DNA from: a virus
Strand: one strand, 5' to 3'
Length of the DNA: 36,344 nucleotides
Virus record (IMG/VR): IMGVR_UViG_3300010370_000103
Coordinates: 1-36,344 of that record
The notes under the pieces are model-generated. The model was given only the letters and a program-made list of their open reading frames with translations, did no database searches and was not told where the DNA came from. The position numbers and the translations under genes are program-made. This document shows, piece after piece, positions 16,501-25,700 of this stretch (its first letter is position 1; each line of letters begins with the position of its first letter).

Positions 16501-18067
16501 TAATGATAATTGGTTCATCAATAATAAACTGTCCGTTTGTGGAAGTTAAAGTTAGTGTTTGTGAATTAGAAACATTTGATTTTAAAAATCCTCTTGCACC
16601 ACTTCTAGCACCTTCAATAAATGCAGGCGTTGTTTGTGTAATATTAGAACTTACTGTGATAGTGGTGAAGGTCTGCACATCATACAGATACACTTCATAC
16701 TTGGAAGCATCATTTGAATATGCAGATGCTTCTAATTTGTAGTCATATACTTTGGCATTACCGATTTCAATACCAGCTGCACTGGAAGCTGTTGTACCAA
16801 TTCTCTCACTTCTGAGACTTACAACTGCTGTTGTACCAAATCCAACTACAGGAGATCCATATACATTGTTCGTCTTAATATAATTAACACCATTAAAAAC
16901 AAATGATTCAGACGATACTGTTTTTGTATCTCTTGGTTTTTCTACATCAATGTAAGTTGTATTTACTTTTTCAATATCAAAACCTTTTACATATGCTTTA
17001 CCAGGAGATACCTTATAAAGCATCAAATCTTGACTAGGTGTACCACCTTGGGATGTCTTTTGATTTGGAAGATATATACCACCATTGCCAAGTCTATTGT
17101 TCAGTGATTCAACCACCTCAACTTGGAATGGTTTTACATAATAATCTCCACTCTCATCATATGTTCTTCTTGCTAATTCATCACGGATGAGGTTGTAATC
17201 GGTTTTTTCAACAAACTTTTGTAATTGTCCATTCTCAAGTCTCATCAATTCAACGAAATTTGCATCATTGAATTCATCCAATCCCTTTTTAATCAGGGTT
17301 GTTTTAATTTGGAATCTATCTGCACCAGGGGCGGAAGCATTAGAAAATCCAGCTGCATTGTCAAAAAGACTTGCATCATCATAGGCAGTTACAACATTCT
17401 CATCAATGAATAGACCAACTCTATAATTTGGAGTTGCATCATATTGATCGAGGATCACTGTCTGTGAGAGTACCTTTACAAAAAATCCACGAATAAAATA
17501 AACACCCTCCTGGATTGCGGCTGCACATCCAGTGGAAGTTGCACCACTTGCAATACAAGTCGCAAATGGATTGTTAGCTACAATACGAGAAACACCATAT
17601 TCAATATCACTAAACGCAATTAGATTTTCACCATCTTCAAACGTTTCCGTTGCAAAGTCATTTCCTGACTTAGAATATTTAATATAAAGTGTATTATTTC
17701 CTTTATCAGAATCGGTATTAAGAATATAGTTGACTACTGTTGCTTCAACACCAGAGTTTGATCCTCTGATGACCTTTCCAACAAGTTGTGGAAGATATGT
17801 AGAGACTGGAATGCCCAAGAAACTTTCATTGATCTGTACTGCATAGTACAGTGGGTCATATGCAATTTGGCCGGGAATGACCATTGCACCTTCTTTAAAG
17901 AAGTGCTGACCAAACCTTTCAATTTGATTCTGGAGAATTGTCTGAATCTGAGTTAACTCTCTTGCCTGTACTGGAGTAGCAGGTTTGAACAGTACCCTAT
18001 TGAAGTTCTTATCCTCATTGAAATCATCAAAATATGGAGAAACATTAAGGTTAGTCTCTTGGGGCAT
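10532..18067 (-). CDS. Giant baseplate/tail structural protein, DUF4815 type (2511 aa)
   Basis: The N-terminus (NLNVSPYFDDFNEDKNFNRV, then LFKPATPVQARELTQIQTIL and IERFGQHFFKEGAMVIPG) is the signature of the phage DUF4815 family, which I recognise from other cyanophage virion proteins. The main body carries a further conserved stretch near residues 1680-1830 (DPLAESFEVVDENGVFVSSC, then DIFFQTKDSSIPVTLQIRT and PSPVYLEGKKEYALVLLSAS). The region around residues 1930-2250 is decorated with GGFGYSVGD-like and IDNTVAQTHLVGD-like beta modules also found in other proteins here. The C-terminal block (about 2300-2511) ends in QAYVPKIRDFRAIAFA. It occupies the gp9-gp10 region of the T4 map and is far larger than either. 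It likely forms peripheral baseplate arms or a fibre base. Start 4 nt after gp8. Confidence 0.85.
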   Translation of the reverse strand: MPQETNLNVSPYFDDFNEDKNFNRVLFKPATPVQARELTQIQTILQNQIERFGQHFFKEGAMVIPGQIAYDPLYYAVQINESFLGIPVSTYLPQLVGKVIRGSNSGVEATVVNYILNTDSDKGNNTLYIKYSKSGNDFATETFEDGENLIAFSDIEYGVSRIVANNPFATCIASGATSTGCAAAIQEGVYFIRGFFVKVLSQTVILDQYDATPNYRVGLFIDENVVTAYDDASLFDNAAGFSNASAPGADRFQIKTTLIKKGLDEFNDANFVELMRLENGQLQKFVEKTDYNLIRDELARRTYDESGDYYVKPFQVEVVESLNNRLGNGGIYLPNQKTSQGGTPSQDLMLYKVSPGKAYVKGFDIEKVNTTYIDVEKPRDTKTVSSESFVFNGVNYIKTNNVYGSPVVGFGTTAVVSLRSERIGTTASSAAGIEIGNAKVYDYKLEASAYSNDASKYEVYLYDVQTFTTITVSSNITQTTPAFIEGARSGARGFLKSNVSNSQTLTLTSTNGQFIIDEPIIINGIENTRVVTSVREYSFDDIKSIHQTVGINTFNADLTLPNGYYLAPPGTNFTIGTAGIVTCTGNRFSVGVKTGDIVTYNRDGFSVPTFNKVNSISADGSTITLVSLGASVSGVCDGGLTTNQIQTSDFLLLKPNLVNADKSTLATRLPVPYISNVDLSSSEIQIRKQFVLNISSSRGSVTESATNQFFQPFDEERYNLVYSDGTVEPLTSQKVTFSSDFKVVTLVGLSKATDTNAILIATLKKINVAAQNKTLNRCTKLVVNRSKYEYSGSTADTFNDGLTYNTVYGTRVQDREICLNVPDGLRVHAVFESSTTGAPTLPNVTLVNRSSDLTNTLQGELLIGGTSGAAARVVTSAVSNVDFVYKNELRFIVGETVTFQSSGISGEVSSVVVGDKNIVTNFTFDNGQRNEFYDYCRIIRSESNPEPKKQLAIIFDNYTVSGDGGDLVTVNSYPTSAYRQDMSSFKGENVSQYIDIRPRVKGYNLSVDTDSPFEYDFRDFSSSSSFVPNILVGDESLTIGYSHYMARIDKIFMSKDGFFELKKGVSAVNPVAPESPAGAFTVATIFNRPYLNNAKQESTVVLSTHKRYTMFDISRLESRLKNVEFYTQLSLLETDTANLSVKDPVTGLDRFKSGFFVDNFRSHASHNISHPNFRSSIDAATGQLRPMHYTHAIDLLLGSEQVIGIGTTSNPNADLTQVSDLQSNNLRRTGDVVTLDYTESVFVKQNFATRTENVNPFAVINWVGVAQLNPSSDVWFDEHQLQVNNVVIEGSYQQFMDAYAVDPNTGFAPIDWDAWETEWTSVDTSTTEVDRQIKGAKVEYGAWAKGYTEGAMQLPTESAGAVSRTRDVEMMFAVEVTNEETIVVDQGLTRSGVQIQVNETIDSQSLGTKVISQEVIPYMRSRNIEFVSNRIKPRTRFYVFFDDQDVTKYVTPKLLEISMSQGVFQVGETVVGTISNADQSGELPKITFRVAQLNHKYGAYDSPSIVYDVNPYSDSVGFGSVYSATSSVLNIDTASLQAEVLGTFNGYAAKNMRLIGQTSGAEATVSDLRLISDEKGSLIGSFFIADSTLSQTAPQFTTGTKTFRLTSSPVNSLSPVDNPSTAEVSFYAEGILTTTQEDVVGVRNADVQRETVSDSTVTSGTITRTVQTTSFEERTISQNQWYDPLAESFEVVDENGVFVSSCDIFFQTKDSSIPVTLQIRTMQTGLPTNTILPFGEVIYEPSQINVSEDGSVATKFVFPSPVYLEGKKEYALVLLSASNNYRVYISRMGEEDISSLNLPESERIIVSQQPYMGSLFKSQNGSTWDPSQLEDLKFTLNKCKFVPGPGTLKLYNPELGVGNVEFPQLRPDPLEFFSHEIKVGFGSTVATRDFSTGSRFTQVGNTSAEGHLVKSLGAIKINTSATEAGGITTNRVGTGLTPSASNFTYTGIALTSITGNGSGAIANIQVVSGSIGVVTVTSGGFGYSVGDILGCDLGETGSNTRFNVGIISATNSIILDRVQGEFTTSSELMTINAVGVASTLPGSQPSTITNTETYKDGLHIKVNHRNHGMHARNNRVTISGVTGVTTSTTVSAQYSNTSTTDLSVGSVAVFSSFENVGVSTTNPGYVKINDEIISYTGTNAAATPQRLTGITRGIDNTVAQTHLVGDVVRKYESSGVSLRRINTTHSFANVNNSNELTLDTYFIKLDTTSSGIGTARDGTNSFRKLKISETEISGGSKVNATQNIQFEALTPVVEFLAPRDTSLGGRIRTVSGTSASGSEISFQDQGFEDVSINGTNYLNSPRIIASKINEQNQLTSLPGNKSFTMELVMGTQDQNVSPMIDTDRLSVITTTNRLDQRITNYPDDPRVNERYNDPNSAVYITKTVNLENPATFLQVQFAAVRPVSSDIRVLYRLIRSDTLSQESLFELFPGYDNMIDTTGDGYGDQVVDPKLNNGKPDRFVSASNGPDNFLDYQFSASNLPEFVGFEIKVIMTGTNQAYVPKIRDFRAIAFA

Positions 18068-18071
18068 TTTC

Positions 18072-19676
18072 TTAGAACTCTAGTACGATTTTAATGTCTT
18101 CTTTCTGAGTGGCACTGCGTTGAATCGCTGCCCTGTTATCTATGTATAAGATCTCACCAGAATATTTTTTAACTTCTGGTTGAGCAATACCCTCAACAAA
18201 ACTTTGACCCAATGGAACAAATGCACTACCAACGGTAGTTGCTGTGCCTGGACTTGCAGAACTACCGAAACTAGTCTCGATACCAAGAGCATCTCCTGCA
18301 GTTTGACCATTAATAATATATGTTCCACCTGCACCAATCTGTGATGCAAAATCTACAAGTCTAAATCCATAGGTTGTAGAACCAAGACCAACTGGATTAT
18401 AAAGTTTAAGAACACCAGTTGATGAATCCCAATTTGCAACATACCCAACAGCAGTAGAGCCAACACCAATCTGTTGATATACAGGAGTATCGACAGTATA
18501 TGTTGTGTTAGAAATGTCCCCTCCAGTAAATGATTTAAGTTTTAAGGCAACCAAAGCACTGGCTTTAGACTGTGTTAACAAACTTCCTGATTGAGTTTGT
18601 GGATTGTGAATTACACCAACTCTTGCAAAATCATTTCCAGTGATAAAATCTGGATTAGTTGGGTCGTTTTCATAACGAGAATAAAGAAGAACTCTAAATG
18701 CACCAAGTTCTTTATAAACATCAAATCCATGCCCACCTGGGGGTGGAATTACAACGTCAAACTGAGCGATAGATGTTGTTCCAACACCTATCGCAGACAA
18801 ACCAGAGATTGGCCCACCAATTTCAGATCCAGGAGCGCCTGGATAAAACTGAATAGTACCTCTTGTATATCCAGTTCCTCCATTCGTAATGGAAATATTA
18901 GATACTTTACCTTGTGAATCAACACTTACACTTGCTTTACCACCAGTTCCATCACCAAGAATAGGAATATTATTAAAAGTGGTGGAAATGGGTTGATACC
19001 CACCACCAGGTTGAACAATTAGTGCTGTTTCAATTTTTCCATCAACTGCATTGTTTTTGACATCTGCAGTATCACCTGTTCCCCAGTTTTCTGGAACTGG
19101 AATATAATCAATGGAATCGAATTTGATGATATCTGTAGGGGAAATTGTGTACAGATATTTCCACAAGTATCCATCACCACTTGCGCCTGCGGCTTTTGGT
19201 TCCAAATCCGTAAACGTTGGTTCGTCAAGGGAACGAGACCCTAGTGGACTTTCTGGACTTTGACCGTTATTGATACAAATGTAAACTTTGTACTGGCTGT
19301 TTACAACATAGTACTTTGCATCATAAAGATTAGTAGATGAAGTCTGAGGACTTAAATTACTTCTACTATAGTTATTCTTGTACATCTCATACACAGTACC
19401 AGATGTCCAAAAGTACTTTCTAACCAGTCTCTTTACATCACCAGTTGTTAGTTTTTTCAATGCGATCATGGTATCATAATCGTCATTGTATTCTCTAAAC
19501 CCGTCCTTTGGAGCTGGTGTATTTGTATTCCAATCGGTAGTGCCATAACCAGAACCAACATCATTGGAGTTTGGAAGTCCAATAAACGTATAATATGATT
19601 GTGAAGTGCTACCTACACCAGCGACAAAATTCGCAGCATTTAATATTCTAAATTGATCTGAAATAATCGCAGGCAT
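18072..19676 (-). CDS. gp8: Baseplate wedge protein gp8 with inserted repeats (534 aa)
   Basis: T4 gp8 (334 aa) is a wedge component that binds gp7 and gp10. The best match is GDGYLWKYLYTISP at residues 168-181 followed by DYIPVPENW (190-198), against T4 GDGYVWEYLFEIPP and EYIVVP. The N-terminus (SDQFRILNAANFV) fits T4 TSKFRTEKMLNFY, and YKVYICINNGQSPESPL fits the T4 block before it. About 200 extra residues after position 205 contain ALIVQPGGGYQPI and SNISITNGGTGYTRGTIQFY, the same GGxGY module as in gp14 and the giant proteins. A late promoter box lies upstream at 19695-19702. Confidence 0.87.
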   Translation of the reverse strand: MPAIISDQFRILNAANFVAGVGSTSQSYYTFIGLPNSNDVGSGYGTTDWNTNTPAPKDGFREYNDDYDTMIALKKLTTGDVKRLVRKYFWTSGTVYEMYKNNYSRSNLSPQTSSTNLYDAKYYVVNSQYKVYICINNGQSPESPLGSRSLDEPTFTDLEPKAAGASGDGYLWKYLYTISPTDIIKFDSIDYIPVPENWGTGDTADVKNNAVDGKIETALIVQPGGGYQPISTTFNNIPILGDGTGGKASVSVDSQGKVSNISITNGGTGYTRGTIQFYPGAPGSEIGGPISGLSAIGVGTTSIAQFDVVIPPPGGHGFDVYKELGAFRVLLYSRYENDPTNPDFITGNDFARVGVIHNPQTQSGSLLTQSKASALVALKLKSFTGGDISNTTYTVDTPVYQQIGVGSTAVGYVANWDSSTGVLKLYNPVGLGSTTYGFRLVDFASQIGAGGTYIINGQTAGDALGIETSFGSSASPGTATTVGSAFVPLGQSFVEGIAQPEVKKYSGEILYIDNRAAIQRSATQKEDIKIVLEF

Positions 19677-19694
19677 TTTAACAGACTTTTTGTT

Positions 19695-19702
19695 TTATTT
19701 AG
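19695..19702 (-). promoter_or_regulatory. Late promoter box CTAAATAA before gp8
   Basis: The minus strand reads CCTAAATAAAAC 19-26 nt before the gp8 ATG. The TAA stop of the 3885-aa gene (19699-19701) is inside the box. Same arrangement as at 4726 and 7342. Confidence 0.6.
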
Positions 19703-22700
19703 GTGGTCTGATCAAAGTCACTGTAATTCTCAGTAAGTCCTTCAATTCTTGTGATTAAAGGTGATGTAGTGAGTCCAGTGTATCCATTACTATTCACGAT
19801 TTGGAAGGCCTTTGGATCGGTAACACTTCTCGTGAAATTGTAAAATCTTCCCCAACTATAATAACCAATTCTAGGACTGATACTGGTAGTTCCAAGTCCC
19901 GCGAGAGATCTTACATTACAGTGAACGGTAACAATACCAGAAACTCCATTATTATCAACTTGATCTGCACGATAGACATTATCGATGAATGTAGTTCCAA
20001 TACCAATTGCCGAATTTTTTGTAGTGATTGAGGTTAATCCATTACCAACAATGGAATCGTGAATGACAAAATAGTAACCATTTTGAATACTAGATCTTTG
20101 AATGTTTCCAAAACCAGCTTGATTAAGGAATGAATCTGCATCCAATTCGAACATAACTTTTGGACTTGTTGTGTTAATACCAGTTGCACTAGTAGCAACG
20201 CCAACAACAATACCAAAATCACCTTCACAATCAACACTAGTAATGGTTTCTTGAGTTACTCCTTCAATAGAGAGAAGAACAATGACTGGTTTGGTGGAAT
20301 CATATCCAAAACCACCATCATTTAGAGTAATTGCAGAAACAGTTCCACCAGCGGAAACTGTTGCGGTGGCAGCTGCTGAAACCGTTTCGAATTCACTGTA
20401 GTAAATATTGGAAGAAAGTCCAACAGTGACAAGTTTATTGTCAGCGTAGATGAGTCCATTAAAGTCAGTTCCAACACCAACAAATCTTTGATACCAATTA
20501 TCAGTGTCAACAGAATTAAGAACAACTCCACTTTGGCCAACTGCAACCCAAACATTGTCTTGATAGTAAACAGAGTTAAGATTAAAAGTTCCACCAGAAG
20601 AAACAACACTCCAGTTGAGTCCATTGTCAACAGATCTAATGATTGATCCTGCAGCACCAACAGCAATCCACTTACTGTCACCATAGACAACATCATTCAA
20701 TCTAGTTGTGATTGCGGTGGTTGTTACACCAACCCAAGTTTCGGCATTATTGGATCTAAGAATTTCTCCACTGTCACCAACGGCAATAAAGATATTATTA
20801 TTGTATCCAACACCACGAAGGTTTTGAGATGAATATTTTGGAGTAATCGTAAAGGCTGTTCCAAGTCCACCAGGACCACTTTCGGTGAACAGGATTGTTC
20901 CACCCGCTCCAACAACAACACCTTTAGAAGATCCAGCAACAACAGCATTTAGATCTGATGTGATAGTTGTATCTGTATAGTCATAAAGGAATCCATTTAG
21001 TGTTCTGCTATAGATAATTGCCTCACCGAATGAGAAATTACCAGTAGCGACTGCGATAGTTCCACCAAGACCAACCGCAATGATATTTGTGGACATTCCA
21101 ACAACATCAAAGAAAGTTCCAAATCCACTTGGACTTGCATCATACCAAGTTGTTCCATCAGTTGATGTATTAATACCAGAGCTGCTTCCAACTGCAATAA
21201 AGGTTCCAGAAGTATAAGCAATTCCTTGATATTCAACATCAGTATTGGATAGTGATTGTGTCCACGTTTTACCAATTTCTTTGATTTGATAATAAGTTGT
21301 TGCAAAGGAAACGGTTGGAACGTTCACATATCCAAAACCACCATCTGTAATAGTTACAGAGGAAACTTTTCCACCAGCAGATACAGTTGCAGATGCTTGA
21401 GCTCCATCAACATCTTCTACTGTTTGAATTTTGATACCAACTCCAGGAACAGTATTTCTGTCTGAACGGTTGTCATACGCACTAAAGATGGGGAATGCAT
21501 TTTGTACAAAAATTTCATTTGATGTAATACCAACGTTTTGAATGATTGTAGTTGTTGGTTGAATTTTTGCAATCAAAGTGTCTCTTGATTTAGAAACATC
21601 TATACCATCTATGATTCTGTCAGCTGTTTGTTTTTCCCAAGAAACACTTCTAGTAAAGTCAGGGCTGGTGTTAATACCAGGACCACCATAAATGTTTGTT
21701 TCAACTTTATTTACACCTGTAATATCCAAAACCGATCGTTGAGGAGATTGTTGTACATAATTTTGTTCTCTTTGAAGAGCAAGTTTATCACCGATTTTTA
21801 CTGTTTGAAGGACATTTGGATTGCCATCAACATCTACATTAGATCCTCTATAGAAAATCATTTGGAATTTACTACCTGCTCTTGGAGCTTCAGTAAACTC
21901 AATCTGTGTACCTCCAGCAAAGATATAATTTTCACCAGGTCTTTGCAAGACATCATTTAAGAAAATGAGAAGGTTGTTTGCGGGTTTTATGGAAGTATCA
22001 TCCGCACTAATGTTAATGATATTTCCAAGCGTTGTTCTAATTGTAAACACCCTTCTAATGTTATCAAATTCACTAGAGAAATCATACAATGGTAATAATT
22101 GTCCAAAACTAAATCCAGCAAATTCATCAGTGTAGATTGAATCTACGGTGAAGTTAAAGGTGCTAAATGCGGCTCCAGCACTTGCATCTGTTGGAATACC
22201 CGCGACAGTAAGAACATCACCATTTGCATATCCAATACCTCTTTCAGTAATATTAAAGTCAATTACACTTCCACCAGTGCCTACCACAATTGTAGCCTTA
22301 AGACCACTGCCTTGACCGCCAGTGAAGGTTACGTTGCTGTATGCAGTAGGGATACCTACAATGATTATTGGTGGATTAGTTGATGCATATCCAGAACCAC
22401 CACTGATAGTTGTGATGCCAGTAATCGTGCCAGCGGATCCAACAGTTGCAGAAAGAACCGCAGTAGATCCAATTCCAAGTGGATTTAGAACTTGAATATC
22501 AACAGAATCTGAAGATCTGTATCCAGAACCACCACCAGTTACGGTGATTGATTCAATTGCACCAGCACCATTTATAACTGCAGTTGCCGCGGCAGGAGTT
22601 AAGTTCTGATATCCAGATCCAAATCCAACAGTTACGTTATTTACAATACCACCTTTGGGCAAACTTTCTCTATCCGTTCCAGTGAAGAAAATTGAAGCTC

Positions 22701-25700
22701 CAATTCCAGGAGATTGAGCCTCATCCATATTGTAATCAATGATTGGTCTCTGGAAAATATTATTAATCAAAATTATACCATTGTTAATGACTTCTCCGCT
22801 TCCACCACTACCTGATTTTGTGGTAACAATACCAGTTGTGTTTTGACCATCCTCAAGAAGAGTAAATGTCTTACCAACTCCAGTAAACTTATCAGAAATA
22901 TCATCAAAGACAAAGTTCGTAGTTGGATCTTGTCTATTGAAGATACGTCCAGCAAAGCTGGAAGATGTAGAAATACCTGGATTAAATGTACTAAAACCAG
23001 TTCTACCGTATGGAGGATCAGTGAAGAAGATAACGTCCTTGACAATGTGGAAATCACCACCCTTCATAGTTACTGCAGCACCTACAGTGTGTGCGGCCGC
23101 AACAGTTCCAAGAAGATTACGTTCCACTGCAAGAACATTTGTTGATCCAAATCCAACAACAGTAACTCTCAGAATTTCACTATCAATCTGAAGAAGATTA
23201 TTAACAGAAATTGATGTGACACCGACAACTTTAATTGTTGTAGATCCAACACCAACGGCTTCGGTGAGTGCAACAGCTACGTTTTTCTTGTACAGTGGTG
23301 ACTGAATGATGTCATCGATAGTAATAATAACTCTCTCGTCTGGGTTAAAGACATCAAATGAGTGTGAGGTTCCACTTCCCACAGCACGGAATATAAGTGG
23401 ATCAGTTGTAACTGTGGTTGAAAGACCCGAAAGAGAGAACCTATTGTTGTCTATTTTACGAACAAACAGTTCATTTGGTAAGAAGTCTGTAGAAACACCA
23501 CCAATTACATTATTAGTTGTTTCAATTCCAACTCTATTTGCACCATAAGTCCCAGCTTGATCTGGATCATATTTAATTTTTTCACCAGTTTGGAAATTAT
23601 GATTATTAATTCTTATAATAGAAGAACCAACTGAAATAACACTGGAACTTGATCCATCAAATATTTTGGTGAAGGGAATTTGAGTGCCATTTTCAATTGA
23701 AATCCTAAATGATGTTAATCCAACAAGATTTGCGGATGTTGTAGTTCCAATACCAGTGAACTGACCAGCAATATCATCAATATCATCAACTTTGTTTGAA
23801 ACGATGTTAATGTATGATGTAATTTTTCTATTTTCAAAAGTAATAAACTTGGACAGTCCATTTGCAAGAGTTTCTTCACTGGCAAGATCAAAATCATCTC
23901 TAGTGTAGAAAGATTTAACATTATCGATATTAATAAACAATGAAGTATCAGCTGCACCAGCTTGAACTTTTAGATTAGTGCTTCTAGCAAAACCAGCGGT
24001 AGAAACAGAAGTGACTACCAAATCAGAGAACTTCTTATAACCAGATGGGTGAATAATTGCATCTACTGCACTATTCCACTCAGTCTCTTGAACTTCACTC
24101 TTGATTGAGTATGAGAAGTTCTGATAATAATCATTATCCTCAATCTTTTGGAAATCATCATTCAGTTTACCAGTGTCTTTTTGCCAACCCTTTGGTCTTT
24201 CGGACTTGTAATTTGTATTAAAGAACTTAGATGATGAATTTATCGTAGAAACAGTTCCCTGAGCACCAGAATCAGATCCCTTAAGAACTTGTCCAACACC
24301 AACCTCAGGACTTTGTGATACCAGTCTAACCGTGTTAGTTACTGGGTCATATCCATCGTTGGCAACAAACGCAAAACCACTAGAAGAATAAGTTACTCTT
24401 TCTCCTGGTAAAAATTCGTCTGGTTTGTAATTAATACTAAAGGTTGGGAGATCATCCTGTTTAATAACTCTGCCAGAACTATTTGCAGAATCATATTGTC
24501 CACCAGTTGTTCCAATACCAGCAATGGAGTATGTAATCTGCGCAGAAGATGGAGTTCTGGATGCAACCGTAAAGAATGTATAGTTATAATCTGAGGAATT
24601 ATATCCACCCGTAGATAACAGAGCAGTTGTCAGACCGACATTCTCAACAAAAATTCTATCACCAACAGCAAATGGAAAATCAGATCCGTCAGCCTTGTAT
24701 CCGTTTAGTGGTTGTTTAATTGTAAGGAAGTTTGTGTTTCCATTGGAACTTGCAGAAACAATACCAACACCATTAGTATTGTTAACTGCAAAAACTCTAC
24801 AAGAATTTTGACTATTATCAAATCCACGAATTGTACCAAACAGATTTGCAGAAGTAACAGATGTCCCCTCGATGTTTGCAAATATAGAAACATCTGGTCT
24901 TCCAACAACAATAAGATCTGGGGGTGTTAGGTAATTCTTGCCAGTGGTTACAACACCAATTGAATCAACTTTATAATTATTAGAAAGTGTTACAAAACTA
25001 GGAATATCAACGGTTGGTTTTACAGATCTATCGGATGGATAATCAAATCCAATTTTTGTGACCTCAGTAAATGATGGTCTTCCAATTTTGTCATCTTCTA
25101 CACGCAACAGAGCGTTAATTCCTCTATTAGTTGATACTGTAGAAATTCCAGGTGTTCTTTCATAGTCAACACCACCAAAAGTAACTTCAACTTCATTGAT
25201 TGCACCCAATGCGTTTGCCGAAGTCGTTACATATCTAAAAGTTGTTACTCCAGATGACGTATATGATGTGGATTCTGGTTCATTTCTAGATTGATACTTA
25301 AATGTGGTTGCAGATGTTGTTGTAATACCAAAAGTACCACCATAAAGACTTTCAACAATATCCAGTCTAGATCCTCTAACTACATCATCATCTGGATTAG
25401 CAGCTCTTTTATCAACAGAAATAGTATCAAGATTAAATGGAGTGAGTTTGTAATAAAGTGTAGAAGGAACACTATCAGTCAACTGCAAATTGACTAAAGC
25501 ACCAGAAGATCCAGGAGCTCCACTTCTAACAAGTTCAGTACCGATACCAATACCTTCAAATCTGTTGATGTAGTCTTCGTCTCTAAAAAATTCAAGTTTT
25601 AGATCAGAAAGGCTGACATCAGAAACAGCAAATCCAATAGTTTGTCCGCGATATGCAGTCAAAGCTGGATTGATTTTTGCAAGTTTGTGTACTCCAGATC

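Noticed and set aside
20400-21260. A separate photosystem II assembly gene (ycf48) taken from the host
   Set aside because: The propeller-like blades are in frame inside the 3885-aa structural gene, so this is a domain of a virion protein and not an auxiliary photosynthesis gene.
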